DNA from: Vitis vinifera
Lineage: Eukaryota; Streptophyta; Magnoliopsida; Vitales; Vitaceae
Direction: 5' to 3'
Assembly (NCBI RefSeq): GCF_030704535.1
Contig: NC_081808.1
Location: 23,253,501 to 23,317,500 of the forward strand
DNA: 64,000 bases
The number at the start of each line of letters is the position of its first letter. Within the stretch, counting starts at the first letter, position 1. A model generated the notes under the pieces. The model was not told where the DNA came from. It was given only the letters and a program-made list of their open reading frames with translations, and did not search any database. Both the position numbers and the translations under genes were made by a program. Of the stretch, positions 44,988-56,789 are shown one piece after another.

Positions 44988-45545
44988 CTAAATATGCAAG
45001 TGCCTTAAACTAGGTCTCTTTCCTATCCATAGTTCAAAAGGGGTCTTTGAAACTACCTTACTAGAAACCTTGCTTAATAAATACATGGTGGTTTTCAAAG
45101 CATACATCCACAAAGATAAGGATAAAGAAGAATAGCTCAACATGCTCCAAACCATGTCTATTAAAGTACAATTAAGCCTTTCTACAATACCATTATGTTG
45201 TAGTGCACCTGGCATTGTGTATTGAGCACATATGCCACACTTTTCAAGGAATTTAGCAAATGGACCAAGACATTGTCGAGTTTCATCATGTTTTCCATAA
45301 TATTCACTACCTTTATTAGACTTGATAATTTTCACTTTTTTGTCTAGTTGTCTTTCAACATCATTAATAAACACCTCTAAGGTGTCTACTGATTGAGATT
45401 TTTCATGCAAAAAATAAACATAGCCAAAATATGGAACATGAAAAAGCCCATATATATTGGTGTGTATAAGTCCAAGGAGTTGTATGCTTCTTGTGGTTTC
45501 TTTCTTAATTATGTGTTTTGTGTGTTTTCCTTTAATATAATCCAC
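44988..45545 (-). pseudogene. Copia integrase relic (open for 185 codons)
   Basis: This is the longest intact piece of the element: an integrase core with KGKHTKH, LIHTNIYG, SNKGSEYYGKHDE and QHNGIVERLN blocks. In active elements the second and third blocks carry Asp (as in HTDI and SDRG); here both are Asn, so two of the three catalytic acids are lost, while the Glu of GIVERLN remains. The zinc-binding N-terminus and the C-terminal domain lie in other frames. Confidence 0.85.
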
Positions 45546-46169
45546 ACATATGTCAAATTAGTAAAATTCAAATCAAGAAGGGTTTCATTCTTTACCAATC
45601 TTGGTATTCTTTTCTTGGATATGTGACCCAAGCATTTATGCCACAAGTAAGCTAAACTTTCATCAACTTAACCATAATTAGTACCAACATTATCAAGCAA
45701 AGTTAACAAAGTCTCACCAAAAAGTTTATCAAGCTTTTATTTATACAAATTATCACATAAAAAGCCAGAACCAATGAAATGATTATGTTTAAACAAATTG
45801 AAACATCCATTCCCAAATTTAAAAGAGTGTCCAGCTATATCAAGGTTAGATAAAGAAACTAAATTTCTAAAAATAGAAGGAACATAAAGTGTTTGAAAAA
45901 AAAATCTAAATAATGTCTAATATCTAAAATTAAATAATAAGTTCCAATGGCCTCAACTAGAGCTTTAACTCGATTCCCTATGAAGACAAATTTTGAATTT
46001 TGATTTATGGTTTAGGTCATAAGGAATTCTTGCATCATATTGGAAACATGAGTGATACAATCATAATCAATCCACCAAGTACTATAAGGAACTTTATCAA
46101 ATTTGATTCAAAACATATGAAAGCACTAGGCTTACCTTTCTTTTCGAACCATGCCTTACATTTTAGGCA

Positions 46170-46985
46170 ATCTTTATGATAGTGTCCAAGCTTTTTGCAT
46201 AAATAACACTTACCATTCTTGTGATCCTTCTTGTGGATTTGGGTAGATAATACATTAACCTTATGTAGTCCTTACTTGCCATTTCCATTCTTTTTTCTAG
46301 GTTTCTTTCTAGTTCCTTGTTAACCCATAAGATTAATTGAACAAATTCCTTGTTTCTTTAGCCTGGTCTCCTCTTGAATGAGCATATTATGTAATTCATG
46401 CACATTACACCTATCCTTAATATTATTGTAACCCATTTGGAATGAGGCATATTGAGAAGACAAGGAGTTTACAATGAATCGCACAAGGAAGTTTTCATTC
46501 ACTTCTATTCCCATGGATTTCAGTTTTTCTGTTATATTTGTCATCCCCTTGACATGCTCATGCATGGTACATGAACCATCGAACTTCATGGTAATTAATG
46601 TACCCATTAATGTCCCAATTGATGACTTATCAACAGAGTCAAACTAGGACCGTTCTTCCAAAAATTTCATATATTCCTTTGCATTTTAGTCTTAGTATTA
46701 ATTGTGGACTTAATGTTGTTTGCTACTATCATCCACATAAATATCAAGCTCAATCTATTTGATCTTTCCCAAGCCTTATGGCAAGACCTTTGTTCTGTGC
46801 TGCTTGAATTAGTAATAGTAGTAAGCTTATCAATTAGGAGTGAAAAATCAAAATTCAAAACACCTAGGTGAAACTGGACTTGTTCACACCACTCAGAGAA
46901 ATTAAGCACATTATACTTTAAAACAAAGCTTGTGAATGAAGAGAAATAAGAGTAGATACTACAAATGCATAGAACGCTCATCCAT
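46170..46985 (-). pseudogene. Copia gag-like relic with CCHC zinc knuckle
   Basis: Two frames (46981-46667 and 46607-46320) form the gag-polypeptide domain: NFSEWCEQVQFHLG near the start, WERSNRLSLIF in the middle, then EHVKGMTNITEKLKSMG and a FIVNSLSSQY block. Downstream, about 46221-46170, a zinc knuckle CYLCKKLGHYHKDC fits C-X2-C-X4-H-X4-C. Stops and a frameshift separate the pieces. Confidence 0.8.
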
Positions 46986-48059
46986 TAATACTTTGAGTCC
47001 TAAACTTAAACATATAATACAAATTCAAATATTAATATTAACATAAACAATAAATGTACATTAAAGTTTTCTTTTAGGTGATCCAACAATATACAATAAT
47101 AAGCATAATTGATACTTAATTTTTTTAATTGACAATTATATATACTCTAACTTGACATGCTCACTATCTTTGGGTATACTAAACATATCAAATAAAGTAT
47201 ATTAACTAACTACAATCATGTTCATGACTATGAAATTAACTAATCAACCTTTGGACAATCCTTAAATATTTTATAATCAATGAACTTCAATATACTCATA
47301 ACAAAAACAAAAATATATACATATCATTATATCATCTCATATATAGCATCAAATAATCGTGAGCAATTGAATTTTATTTAATTTGACATCTATGAAAACT
47401 TTTTAATTTAGCCACTTTGGTGACTAACAAATTATTCATACTATAAATATCAAATTAAATAGCCATAATAGTTATTTGATAATATTATACAATTTGAATA
47501 GATATAAAGCTTTAGGGTTCTGTAACATTGGTGATTGACAAACTATTCATGATAGCTATTCCAGTTGTATAATATCAATAAGCATAAATATATAGACATA
47601 CACACATCATTCAAAAGTCCACGTATTCGTTATGTCTCTATCACAATAAAAGTGGCACTATAATAAAATAAAACAAAAATTTACAAATAAAGCAAAGCTT
47701 TATGACAAATGTAAAACTCATTCACCTAATATATTGGCATTATATATCAAACAATTCTCTTAAGGATTTTATCACAAATATGCATGCACAAGGAAACCGA
47801 AAGGAGGATTCAAAACAAACTTTAAAAACAATAAACAATAATATAGAGGGGAAATCACATCAACAATAATTAGTGAATAGTTTGTTATTCGAAAGGCAAA
47901 ACATACAATCAATTCATAAAGGTACGTCAACACAATTGCAATGAAAAATATCAATAAATTTAATTCTCTCATTAAAAGATTTGATATCATAAGAAAGAAA
48001 CATAAAATAATCTTCAGAGGAAAATCACAAGTGCGTAAACCATGGGCTCTAATACTACG

Positions 48060-48550
48060 TGTTAGAGTATCTTTAATTTGTGTAAAATAATTATGCATAA
48101 CCCTAATTCCCAAATCATAGAACTTTGTGATTTTGATAGATAAAGTAAATAATCAATAAAACATACCTTAATTCATGACATTGATCTTAAAGAGAAATTC
48201 TTTACTGAGAAGAACAAATTAGAGAATACTTGGTTTCTCTCTTAACCCCTTTAGTTTGACGTACATTTTTTTATGGAGAGAAAACTGTATATATATTAGG
48301 TAAAGAGATGACCAAATCTACGGGTCTTCCATCTATGTGAATGATTATTTAAAAAACATATCCTTTTCTAACAATAGGATTTTAACACTTAATATCATTT
48401 ACCATAATTATTTTTTAACTTAAATGAAAATAATTAATAATAAAATAAGCTCATCATAATTATCTTGTAAATTAAATAAAAGATAATTAATAATAAAATA
48501 AACCATGTGGGCCACATTTAAAAAAAATAAAATAAAATAAAAATCTAACA
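48060..48550 (-). repeat. 5' LTR of the minus-strand Copia element
   Basis: 491 bp, TGTTAGAG to TCTAACA on the plus strand. It contains an internal tandem duplication of the AATAAAAGATAATTAATAAT-type segment that the other LTR has once. Confidence 0.85.
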
Positions 48551-48861
48551 AGAGTAAATTAAGTTATATATAGAGGAAGTCCGTAGTGCCCTTCCTCAAT
48601 CATTAAGAAGTTGTATACAACAAGCTTTTAGGTATATACAAGTTAGCTATGCCATTCCTTAATCATTAAAAAGCCCATAAACAAGAAGCTTTGAGATATA
48701 TATACAACAAGTGAGCAATGTTATTCCTCAATCATTTGTTCACGCAACAACCTTGTGGTATTCACGAAGAAAATCCCATAATAGGAAATTCATGTGATAA
48801 CATTTTATATTCCTTAAGGTTTGCATTGTTTATTAAAAAATTCTTTTATAAGCTCAATAAG

Positions 48862-48912
<51 letters not shown>

Positions 48913-49429
48913 CTATTAATATTAATACCATATTATTCATATTATTTATAGTACTAATATTATTCTTATTAATTTATATTTACTGTTATGGTTGTTATTA
49001 ACATGATTATTCATATTAGTAATATTTTACATATAGAAATCATTTCTTTTTTATTTTATTTTTTTTCCTTTAATGCTTTATATACTATATAAAGATGAAT
49101 TATTTCCCTTTTTTAATTTTTATTTTAAAATTATGACTTTATTTTTATTTTCCATTTTATACCTCAAAACCCAACATAAAAAGATATAACCTTAAAAATG
49201 ATTAAAAAAAAATACACGTATAGGTTAATATAAAAGAATATGATACAAAGCCAATTACCATTCGAAAGTATACATACATGCATGTGTTATAATTTATTAT
49301 CCTATTTCTCTAAATCTACTCAAATCATGCTGGATTTTGAGAATGATGTAAGATCGGAATTCAGGAAACAGCAACGGAGGATTCCTCTAAGTAGGGAAAG
49401 TGGATGGATACCCTTTTTTTCTCAGTGAT
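48551..49429. other. Upstream region of gene C
   Basis: No gene. It contains a pure AT microsatellite (48865-48910) and, from about 49270, sequence shared with the upstream region of the long pseudogene. Exons 6-7 of that pseudogene would be expected near 48551 but are not present. Confidence 0.5.
48865..48910. repeat. (AT)n microsatellite upstream of gene C
   Basis: About 23 uninterrupted AT repeats, followed by AT-rich irregular sequence. Confidence 0.95.
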
Positions 49430-49437
49430 TATAAATA
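49430..49437 (+). promoter_or_regulatory. TATA box of gene C
   Basis: TATAAATA lies 53 bp upstream of the start codon and is followed by GCAAGAGTTATTCTG. The upstream region is shared with the long pseudogene, in which this motif is damaged (ACAAATC). Confidence 0.55.
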
Positions 49438-49489
49438 GCAAGAGTTATTCTGAAGAGGCTGCCACAGCTATACTAGAGAGCACTTGCAA

Positions 49490-52400
49490 ATGGGTGGGAA
49501 GTTGAGCCACGTTGTTGAAAGTCTAATGCCAGCCACAGTGATGGTCTTGGTTCAGGCAACGATCTCAGGAATTAATATTTTCTACAAACTGGCTAAGAAT
49601 GATGGCATGAACACCATGATTATGGTGGCTTACAGATATATCTTTGCTGCAGCTGCTATGGCTCCTCTTGCTTTGATCCTTGAATGGTATATCTTATTAT
49701 TTGTTTCTGTTTGATGGGTAATGCGGGTTTTCCCTTTCTTTCCTTGTAACATGCCATGTCTTCACTAAAGCGATAATTGGATATCTGTAGGTTAACTTTT
49801 TATATTCTGTTTGGTTGCAGAGAAAATGTTGAAAGAAAAAAGGGAAAAATACTTCCAAATGGTGATTGGATTTTTATTACATGAGAGATTGCTACATGAA
49901 ATTATGTGACAAAAATTCATATTTTATTTTAAAATTTCTGGGCATTTGATTGTTTGATTGGTTCAGTGTGACCAGAAAAATACCCTTATACACATAGAGA
50001 GAGGTATACATGTATGTATGTATGTATGTATGTATATATATATATATTTATAGTAGATATTTTTTATTTAATTGGAACAGGAATAGTAGACCAAGAATGA
50101 CATGGATGGTCTTCTTCCAGGGGTTTTTCTGTGGCCTGTTTGGGTAAGAACTGATGAACCATTAATTTTCCCTTTTTGTTTTTGTTTGGTGAGGACTTTA
50201 TAGAGATTGATTTTCCTAAAAACTTAGGTGGTGTTTGTTTTTTTACTTGATTCTAAATAGAACCTTAATACTTAATAGTGTTACATATTATGTTGTTTGT
50301 TTTTATAGTATTTTATTTTTATTAAATATTAAAAAATAAAGAAAAACCAATATGTTATTTTTTATATTCAGAAAAAACTACATATTTTGGTTTTTTTTAT
50401 TTAGTGAAAAGTTTATAATAAGTTATGAAAAAGTAGAAAAACAAACAACCTAAATTCTGAAAACAAATTACTTTTAACAAAAAACCAAAAAAAACAAACA
50501 TCACCTTGAACTAAGTTTGGTCCCAAAAAGTGCTAAGAAAAGAAAAAAAAATGTTTTAGAAAATAGTTTTCATATTTGGTTTTATTATGAGAAATAAAAA
50601 GGAAAATCAAATATAATTAAAATTAATTAAAAATATATATATTTTTAAATTATTGAATATTTATATATTATAAGGAAATAAGTAGAATGAAGTTGAAAAA
50701 GGATCTAAAAATAATTTATTAACTTAAACCTATTTTTTATCTTTTTTTTATTTTTTCTTTCTTTTTATTTTTCTTTTCCTCACATTTTCCCTCAAAGTTT
50801 CCAATAATCTAACAAAACCTTAAAGAACTTACCAAGAAATAATATTATTCTTTTTCTTTCATATGTCTAATTATGACATGTATTATGAGTAAATAATATC
50901 TTTCACTCCTTATGACATGTACAAAGTATTTAAGCTGGTTTATTATATAGGAAAGAATATGTATATGGTGGGATAAATATATAAATGCTAAGATATTGTT
51001 TCCAACAAATATAATATTCTTAGATATTATATTAAATAAACATAATATTTTAAGATAGTGTATTCAATAAAATATATAATATCATACTTATATATAGTTT
51101 ATTTAAAAATAAATAAATAAATAAAGAACATATTGTTTTTCATTGTTGGATAATTTGTTTAAAATAAAAATTATGTTACATCCCAATATTTGTGATTAAA
51201 AAATATCAAATATGTTTAGTATTATTTAAAAGTTAACTCTATAATTTATAATTTACTAAGTAATTTTTTTATTTCTTTATGAATAATATTTATGATTAAA
51301 ATATTTAAAACTTATAAATTTAAAAAATGTTACATTATGTTGTTAAATATTTAAAACAATTTATATATATTAAATATCATGTGAAATAATACCTATATTA
51401 ATATTATTTTAATTTATACATATCTTTTTAGTTTTTTTAATTATAAATTTATTTTTTAATCAAAAATTTTTATTTTAAGAAACGAGTAATATAAAAAATT
51501 GACAAAACAATATGAAAAAAAAAATGAATAAGAAAAGGAAATTTATAATTTATAGGATATGGTATCCAGCATCTTACTACTTACCCTATTCGACGTTAAT
51601 TTGTTGAAGATGAGATATGATTAGTTACCCTATTCGACGTTAATTTGTTGAAGATGAGATATGATTAGTGATGTCAATTTATCATATATTATTATCAACC
51701 AAACATGAAATGGTGGGACATATTATTATTTCACATTTTATTTTATCACATATTATATCTAACCAACCAACCATGTCTTGAATATGTTTCACTATAATTT
51801 CTTATTTAAACTTTGATTTAGAGGATCATTAGGGCAAAATCTCTTTGCGGAGAGCTTGGCTTTAACATCTGCAACATATGTATCAGCAATAGCTAATCTT
51901 GTTCCAGCTATGACATTTATCCTTGCCATTATCATGAGGTAATATTTTTATTTATCAGTTAGTTTTTCAAAAATGAGGTAGAATAAGAGATTATGAGCTA
52001 TTGTACGAAACATAAGTCCGAACATGAAAAAAAAAAAAAGTGAAGTTTTACTAGTTAACTTTGTCGGATAAGATGATATAAATCATTATGGCATGTTTAT
52101 TAATTGGATATAATATGATAAAGATAAGAGATGTGATAATATATGTATCTTATCCTATGTTTGATTGATAATAGATAGATAGAATAATTTATCACATCAT
52201 ATCACTTATTATATCTTATGTTCCACCAAACATGTCTAAAATAATATAAATTGTAAGATATATTATATAAACAAAAAAAATACTATCATGTTCTTTTTCA
52301 AATCTTCTCTCATATGATAATTCTAAATTGAGATATGATATATATCACATGAATCATGAATTTATTCTCTCACCTATTTTCTTTATTTTTTATATTACTC

Positions 52401-54818
52401 ATTTTACAAAACAACAAATTTTCATTAATTAAAAAAAATTAAATTTGTTGCTAAAAAAAAAAAGGAACTAGGAAAGTATGTAAAATATATCCTAAAATAA
52501 TACTAATATATTTATTGTTTAATATAATGTCCAATATATACATATTATTTTATATATTTATCAACATAATGTAATATTTTCTGTTTATAAATTTTAAAAT
52601 AACCATGAATATTATCAATAAAGAATTAAAAATTATTAAAAAGTGTAGAGCAATTTCCCAATAATACTAAACATGAGAAAGGTTTCATTCTTTTTAATAG
52701 AAAATAATGGCATATAATACAACTGTTCATACAAAAAAGGCAATATATTTTTTTATTAATTTTTATGATAGTATTACATATTTTATTGGATCTAATATTT
52801 AAAAATCTTTTATCTTACTGAAAATGATACCTTACCTATTTAGTGGAATATGATATTTTAGATTATATTCTATCCAATTGATTTTTTATGAAAGTATTAA
52901 ATATTTTATCAAATATAATATTTAAAAATCTTATATCTTATTGAAAATGATATGCTTACCTTTGGTGATATGCTTACCTTTTGGTGGGATATGGTATTCG
53001 AAATCCTTATTTATCCAACCAACCAAATGTAATTACAAAAATGTTCATTTCAATTAATATAATTCCCTAGAATCCATCAAACAAAATTTTGGAATTGAAA
53101 GCCTCTCCCATGGTGCAATCCTAACAACATTTCCTCTCATTTTATTGGTCATCAATAACTTGAAACTTTGAGTTTGGAGTACAAAAAATTCATGTTATTT
53201 ATCTAGCTAGGATTAAATCATAAACCCTAACCATAATATCTATAGGGTGGAGAAGTTGGCAATTCAAACAAGCGGGGGGAAAGCAAAAGTGTCGGGTGTG
53301 ATATTGAGCATAAGTGGGGCCATGGTTCTCACATTCTACAACGGAATAGAACTCAAGATTTGGACAACACACATCAACTTGCTAAGTGATGGTGGTAAGG
53401 TAGCAGCATCACAACATACCTCTCGTAATCAAGGATTGGGTGCCATAATGGCTGCAGCTAGTAGTTTGTCAGCTGCAATTTGGTTGATAATTCAGGTGAT
53501 GATTACATGCATGTGTTTGATAAATTAATTTAATAACTTAATTAATTTAAATTATTAAGTAAATTAAGTATAGTAAAATAATTTAATAGTATGACTTAAA
53601 ATCAAAAACAACTTTAAATAGTAAGTAAAAATAATTAATTTATTTTTAAATTTACACCTTTATTTTACCTTTTTACCTTATTTATCCTAACTATCACCTT
53701 GATTTCCCTTGTTACTCCACAACCTCCTCTGTTATTCGATCTTCTTTATCTTAATTATAATTTATGAGGATCAATAAGTCAATTTGATAATTTAGAATAA
53801 ATTTTAAGTTAACTTCATCAAAACAACCTTAATGTTTAAAACAAGAATTAAACAATAGGTTTTAAATTAAGAACTTAAATATAATTTATATTAAAATCAA
53901 TTTAAATCGTTAAATATTAAATTTTACCAAACATTCCACTTAATCTTTTTATCTCTAAATCTTTAAACATTTAAATTTTATATCCTTCACCAACTAAGAA
54001 ATGTATACTGTTTTCTTGTGGCTCCCACAGGCAAGGATGAGTAAGGTGTACCCACTATATTCTGGCACTTTTCTTATGTGTGCTTGTGCAGGAGTACAGT
54101 GTGCAGTCTATGCCATGTCTAGGGAGAGGGATTGGTCAGAGTGGAGGCTTGGTTGGAACATTAGACTTCTCACTGTTATTTATACGGTAATTGGAGTTTT
54201 ATTTTTCAAATATTTTTCTATAGATATCTTTAACATGAATAATCCAATCATGAAAAACAAGATAAATTTGATATGCTTCTTCATCAACAATATTATTTCT
54301 ATACTTATGATTCATATGGTATCATCTTTCTCTATCTGGGTTGTAACCAGTATTACTCATTGTTGAATTGCAGGCAGTTGTTGGCACTGGAGTAATGGTT
54401 TCACTAATGGCCTGGGTTTCAATGGTGAGAGGCCCAATATTTGTATCTTCTTTCTTTCCATTAATGCCTATAATGGTTGCAGTAGCTTCATCGCTATTAC
54501 TCGATGAGAAGCTACATTTGGGAAGGTCTGAATCATCAAAATTAACTACTCCGTTTTACCTTCAAATTTCCCTTTTAATTATATTTTGATCTAATATTTG
54601 CATGTAACAGCGTAATAGGAGCAGTACTAATCATAATTGGACTGTATGTTGTGCTATGGGGAAAAGGAAAGGAGATGAAGAAAACGGCCCAACTTGACGG
54701 CTCGAAAAGCTTCAGGGGTTCAGGACTAGGAGACGTAGACTTAGGAACCTCATCCAGAGATGGTAATCGTCTTTCTCCTGGAGCTATTGTTCCCACCCAG
54801 ATTAAGTTGGTAAAGTAA
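49490..54818 (+). CDS. WAT1-related / nodulin MtN21-like EamA transporter, gene C (7 exons, intact)
   Basis: Exons 49490-49686, 50081-50143, 51822-51938, 53246-53495, 54031-54186, 54374-54525 and 54611-54818 join in frame through GT-AG introns to give 380 residues, the usual family length. The protein has two EamA repeats with about ten helices. Landmarks are FYKLAKNDGMNT, ESLALTSATYVSAIANLVPAMTF, LTFYNG closing repeat 1 and LLDEKLHLG in repeat 2, followed by a 50-residue hydrophilic tail. The codon after the exon 3/4 junction is Val where A and B have Met. Introns 2, 3 and 4 are swollen by several MITE-like blocks (1.7, 1.3 and 0.5 kb). The protein is predicted to be a membrane permease for a small metabolite; the substrate cannot be read from the sequence. 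Confidence 0.9.
50226..50506. mobile_element. MITE (GGTGGTGTTTG ends) in intron 2 of gene C
   Basis: A block of about 280 bp with inverted ends: AGGTGGTGTTTGTTTTTTTA on the left, AGGTGATGTTTGTTTTTTTT on the right when complemented. The interior is AT-rich and non-coding. Such ends fit plant hAT-type MITEs. No clear 8-bp target duplication is visible. Confidence 0.6.
50930..51780. mobile_element. AT-rich MITE-like block in intron 2 of gene C
   Basis: AT-rich DNA ends with ATTATATCTAACCAACCAAC-CATGTC, the same type of terminus as the blocks in the introns of B and the long pseudogene. The left end is less clear. It contains the 44-bp duplication at 51581-51668. Confidence 0.3.
51581..51668. 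repeat. Perfect 44-bp tandem duplication in intron 2 of gene C
   Basis: A 44-bp unit starting TTACCCTATTCGACGTTAAT and ending GATATGATTAG occurs twice, without any difference that I can see. The identity points to a recent slippage or repair event. Confidence 0.9.
52083..53036. mobile_element. Nested MITE-like blocks in intron 3 of gene C
   Basis: An inner pair of ends (GGCATGTTTATTAATTGGAT at 52090, and the complement AGACATGTTTGGTGGAACAT ending near 52245) frames about 160 bp. A further right end, ATCCAACCAACCAAATGTAA, lies at about 53010. The whole is AT-rich and non-coding. The same terminus type is seen in intron 3 of gene B. Confidence 0.4.
53513..53940 (-). mobile_element. MITE (GGGTGTT family) in intron 4 of gene C, opposite orientation to the pseudogene copy
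   Basis: The left end GTGTTTGATAAATTAATTTA matches the complement of the right end of the copy at 41354-41773, and the right end ATTTTACCAAACATTCCAC matches its left end complemented. It begins about 17 bp after the intron donor, nearly the same place as in the pseudogene, but is inverted relative to it. Confidence 0.65.
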
Positions 54819-55424
54819 CTCGTGCGACTTGTGTAACACCCCAAAATTTACTCGAGGGGCAAAATAGTAAATTAAAAGTAATTAATTAATTAATTACTTA
54901 AACTCATTAAAGGTGAAAGAGTCCTTTTACAATTAATAATTCTAGGTATAAATTAGATTTTCTTCTTGTCTCCTCTATTCAGAAAACCCTAATTTATTTC
55001 TTTTTTTCATTTTTATTTTCATTTTTACTTAACATTGAAATAGAAACAAATTATCATTTCACTTATATGCATCCAAACATAAGAATTGAAATCACTAAGT
55101 TTATTAATATTCAAGAAAAAATAAGAATAGAAATAAAATATTCATTCTCATTTTTCGTTCCCATACCTAACACTCTCTTAAAGTGAAAAGAAAAGCAATC
55201 CACTATCTCCTAAGTTCTTGGAGACCTTGAAAGAGGATATTTTTACTACTTACAACATAAATTTATTTTTAAACATTAAATAACATATACTATAATTTTA
55301 TTAAAAAATTTACTGAATTCATATACCATTATAAGATATATAAGAAAAGACTACTTTTCTCTCAAAATCCAAATATATATATTTGCGACACTCTCACATA
55401 AAATTTTCTAAAGAGTATAACCCA
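54819..55424. other. Intergenic DNA downstream of gene C
   Basis: AT-rich sequence without a gene. It begins with the 3' flank of gene C (TGTAACACCCCAAAATTTAC at 54834) and ends where the next WAT1 scrap begins. Confidence 0.45.
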
Positions 55425-56789
55425 AATGGACATTCCTCCTAATTCATTTTCCTTTTCAATCATTTTCCCCAACTCAAAGAAAACACTAAAAGAAAGAATT
55501 CAAGTTTTAAATCCCATTAGACCATGGATAATCACCGTGTTAAAAAGGTTGAATAGTGATGATAAAGGTGACCCTAGCCACCTGGTGTATGTGAAAGAGG
55601 TTCTTTTTTGTATCAATCCTCAACCCCTCTCGTGCAAGTATTTGTGGCACTCCTTGGTTCCATCACCATCAATGAGAAGTTGCATCCTGAAGGTCCCCTT
55701 CCCTTCAATCTGCTTATTTCTTTCGTACAAATTGATTTAAACGACTAATTTAGATTATAAATTTCTATATAAATAACATGTTCTCAACCATATAGATATT
55801 GTTTATCTAAAAGGTCCAGTTTAGATATTATTTGCTCTAAGTTCAAAAGAACTCTCACATGTTTTATTTGAAATCAAAAAGATCTAATAGCTAGTGTAGT
55901 AGCTCGATCATCTCCATAGGGACTACTTATGAAGACCAATTTTCTTTCATTAGTCAATTGAATTTCAAATGAGAACTACTCTTTATATGCTATCTCAAGG
56001 TAATAAAACCTCAGATCTAGAGAAGTAAGATTGAAATCATTACAAACAAATGCACTCTTTCTCCATCCTTGGATGCGTACGAATGATTCTCCATATATCA
56101 GCTAAAGTTAGCTTTGCATAGCACAATCTTCACAGGTGAAAACCATGTTTGGAAGCCAAGAAAATCTGATAGAAAAGTGTCTCCAGAGAAAATTACAAAA
56201 TTAATCCTAAACTAATAAAACCATATGACTAACTGCCTCCTTTAAAACTAAACTAACAAGTCAGTTAATGCTAAAAACATGCATCTCACTTTCCACCCAT
56301 TTTGGCTTCAATAAACCATGCAAGTTACATACAAATCATTGCGTACAAAGTAGAAAATTTAATTATTTTGTGTTCTTAAAAATATTTTAAAATTTTGAGG
56401 AAGTTAAAATCTTTTAGTGCCTTAAATTTTAGAAAATGTTTTCAAATACATACTTAATATACCTATTTTTTGTATATAAATTCATATACTTTGTCTAGAA
56501 GTTTTTATTTTGAAAAATAGAAAAATAGAAAATATATTCAAAAACATAATTAATAAATTTGTACTAACATGGTATTTGTATTTGCGTGTAACAGTATTGT
56601 ATGAGGGATGCTGATAATAATCGGATTGTATGCCATGTTGCGGGGAAAATGGGTGGAGATGAAGAGATTCGAGAGAGTAAACCTTCCAAACTCTTCGAAA
56701 GAGAGGCAGAAACAATTAATGTGAGCACAGCCCCAGCTAAAGATGATGCCAGTGATGTATCGACCACGGCTACCACCCACCATAGATAG
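55425..56789 (+). pseudogene. WAT1-related pseudogene scrap: exons 6 and 7 of a gene D-type member
   Basis: 55425-55735 matches intron 5 end and exon 6 of gene D (61620-61905), for example AATCACCTGGTGTAT, TTTGTATCAATC and GATGAGAAGTTGCAT (here AATGAGAAGTTGCAT). The acceptor CAG of exon 6 is lost and a frameshift is present. 56590-56789 matches exon 7 of D: ATGCTGATAATAATCGGATT, then the Glu/Ala/Ser-rich tail ending in TAG at 56787-56789, with a frameshift in the helix. The interval between has an insertion of about 800 bp. Exons 1-5 are absent. It is the residue of an older copy of the D/E unit. Confidence 0.75.

Larger units (their letters stand above)
42124..48550 (-). mobile_element. Ty1/Copia retrotransposon, minus strand, full length but decayed
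   Basis: A 6427-bp element flanked by perfect 5-bp duplications AGAGT (42119-42123 and 48551-48555). LTRs are 42124-42551 and 48060-48550. On the minus strand, the right LTR is followed by CGTAGTATTAGAGCC (initiator-Met primer-binding site with two changes), and the left LTR is preceded by CCAAGTGGGAGAATGTTACG (polypurine tract). Between them, gag, zinc knuckle, integrase, reverse transcriptase and RNase H follow in Copia order. Stops throughout show it is inactive. It lies beyond the truncated exon 5 of the long pseudogene. Confidence 0.9.

Noticed and set aside
54575..54844. A minus-strand frame of 89 codons
   Set aside because: It is the complement of exon 7 of gene C and has no independent support.
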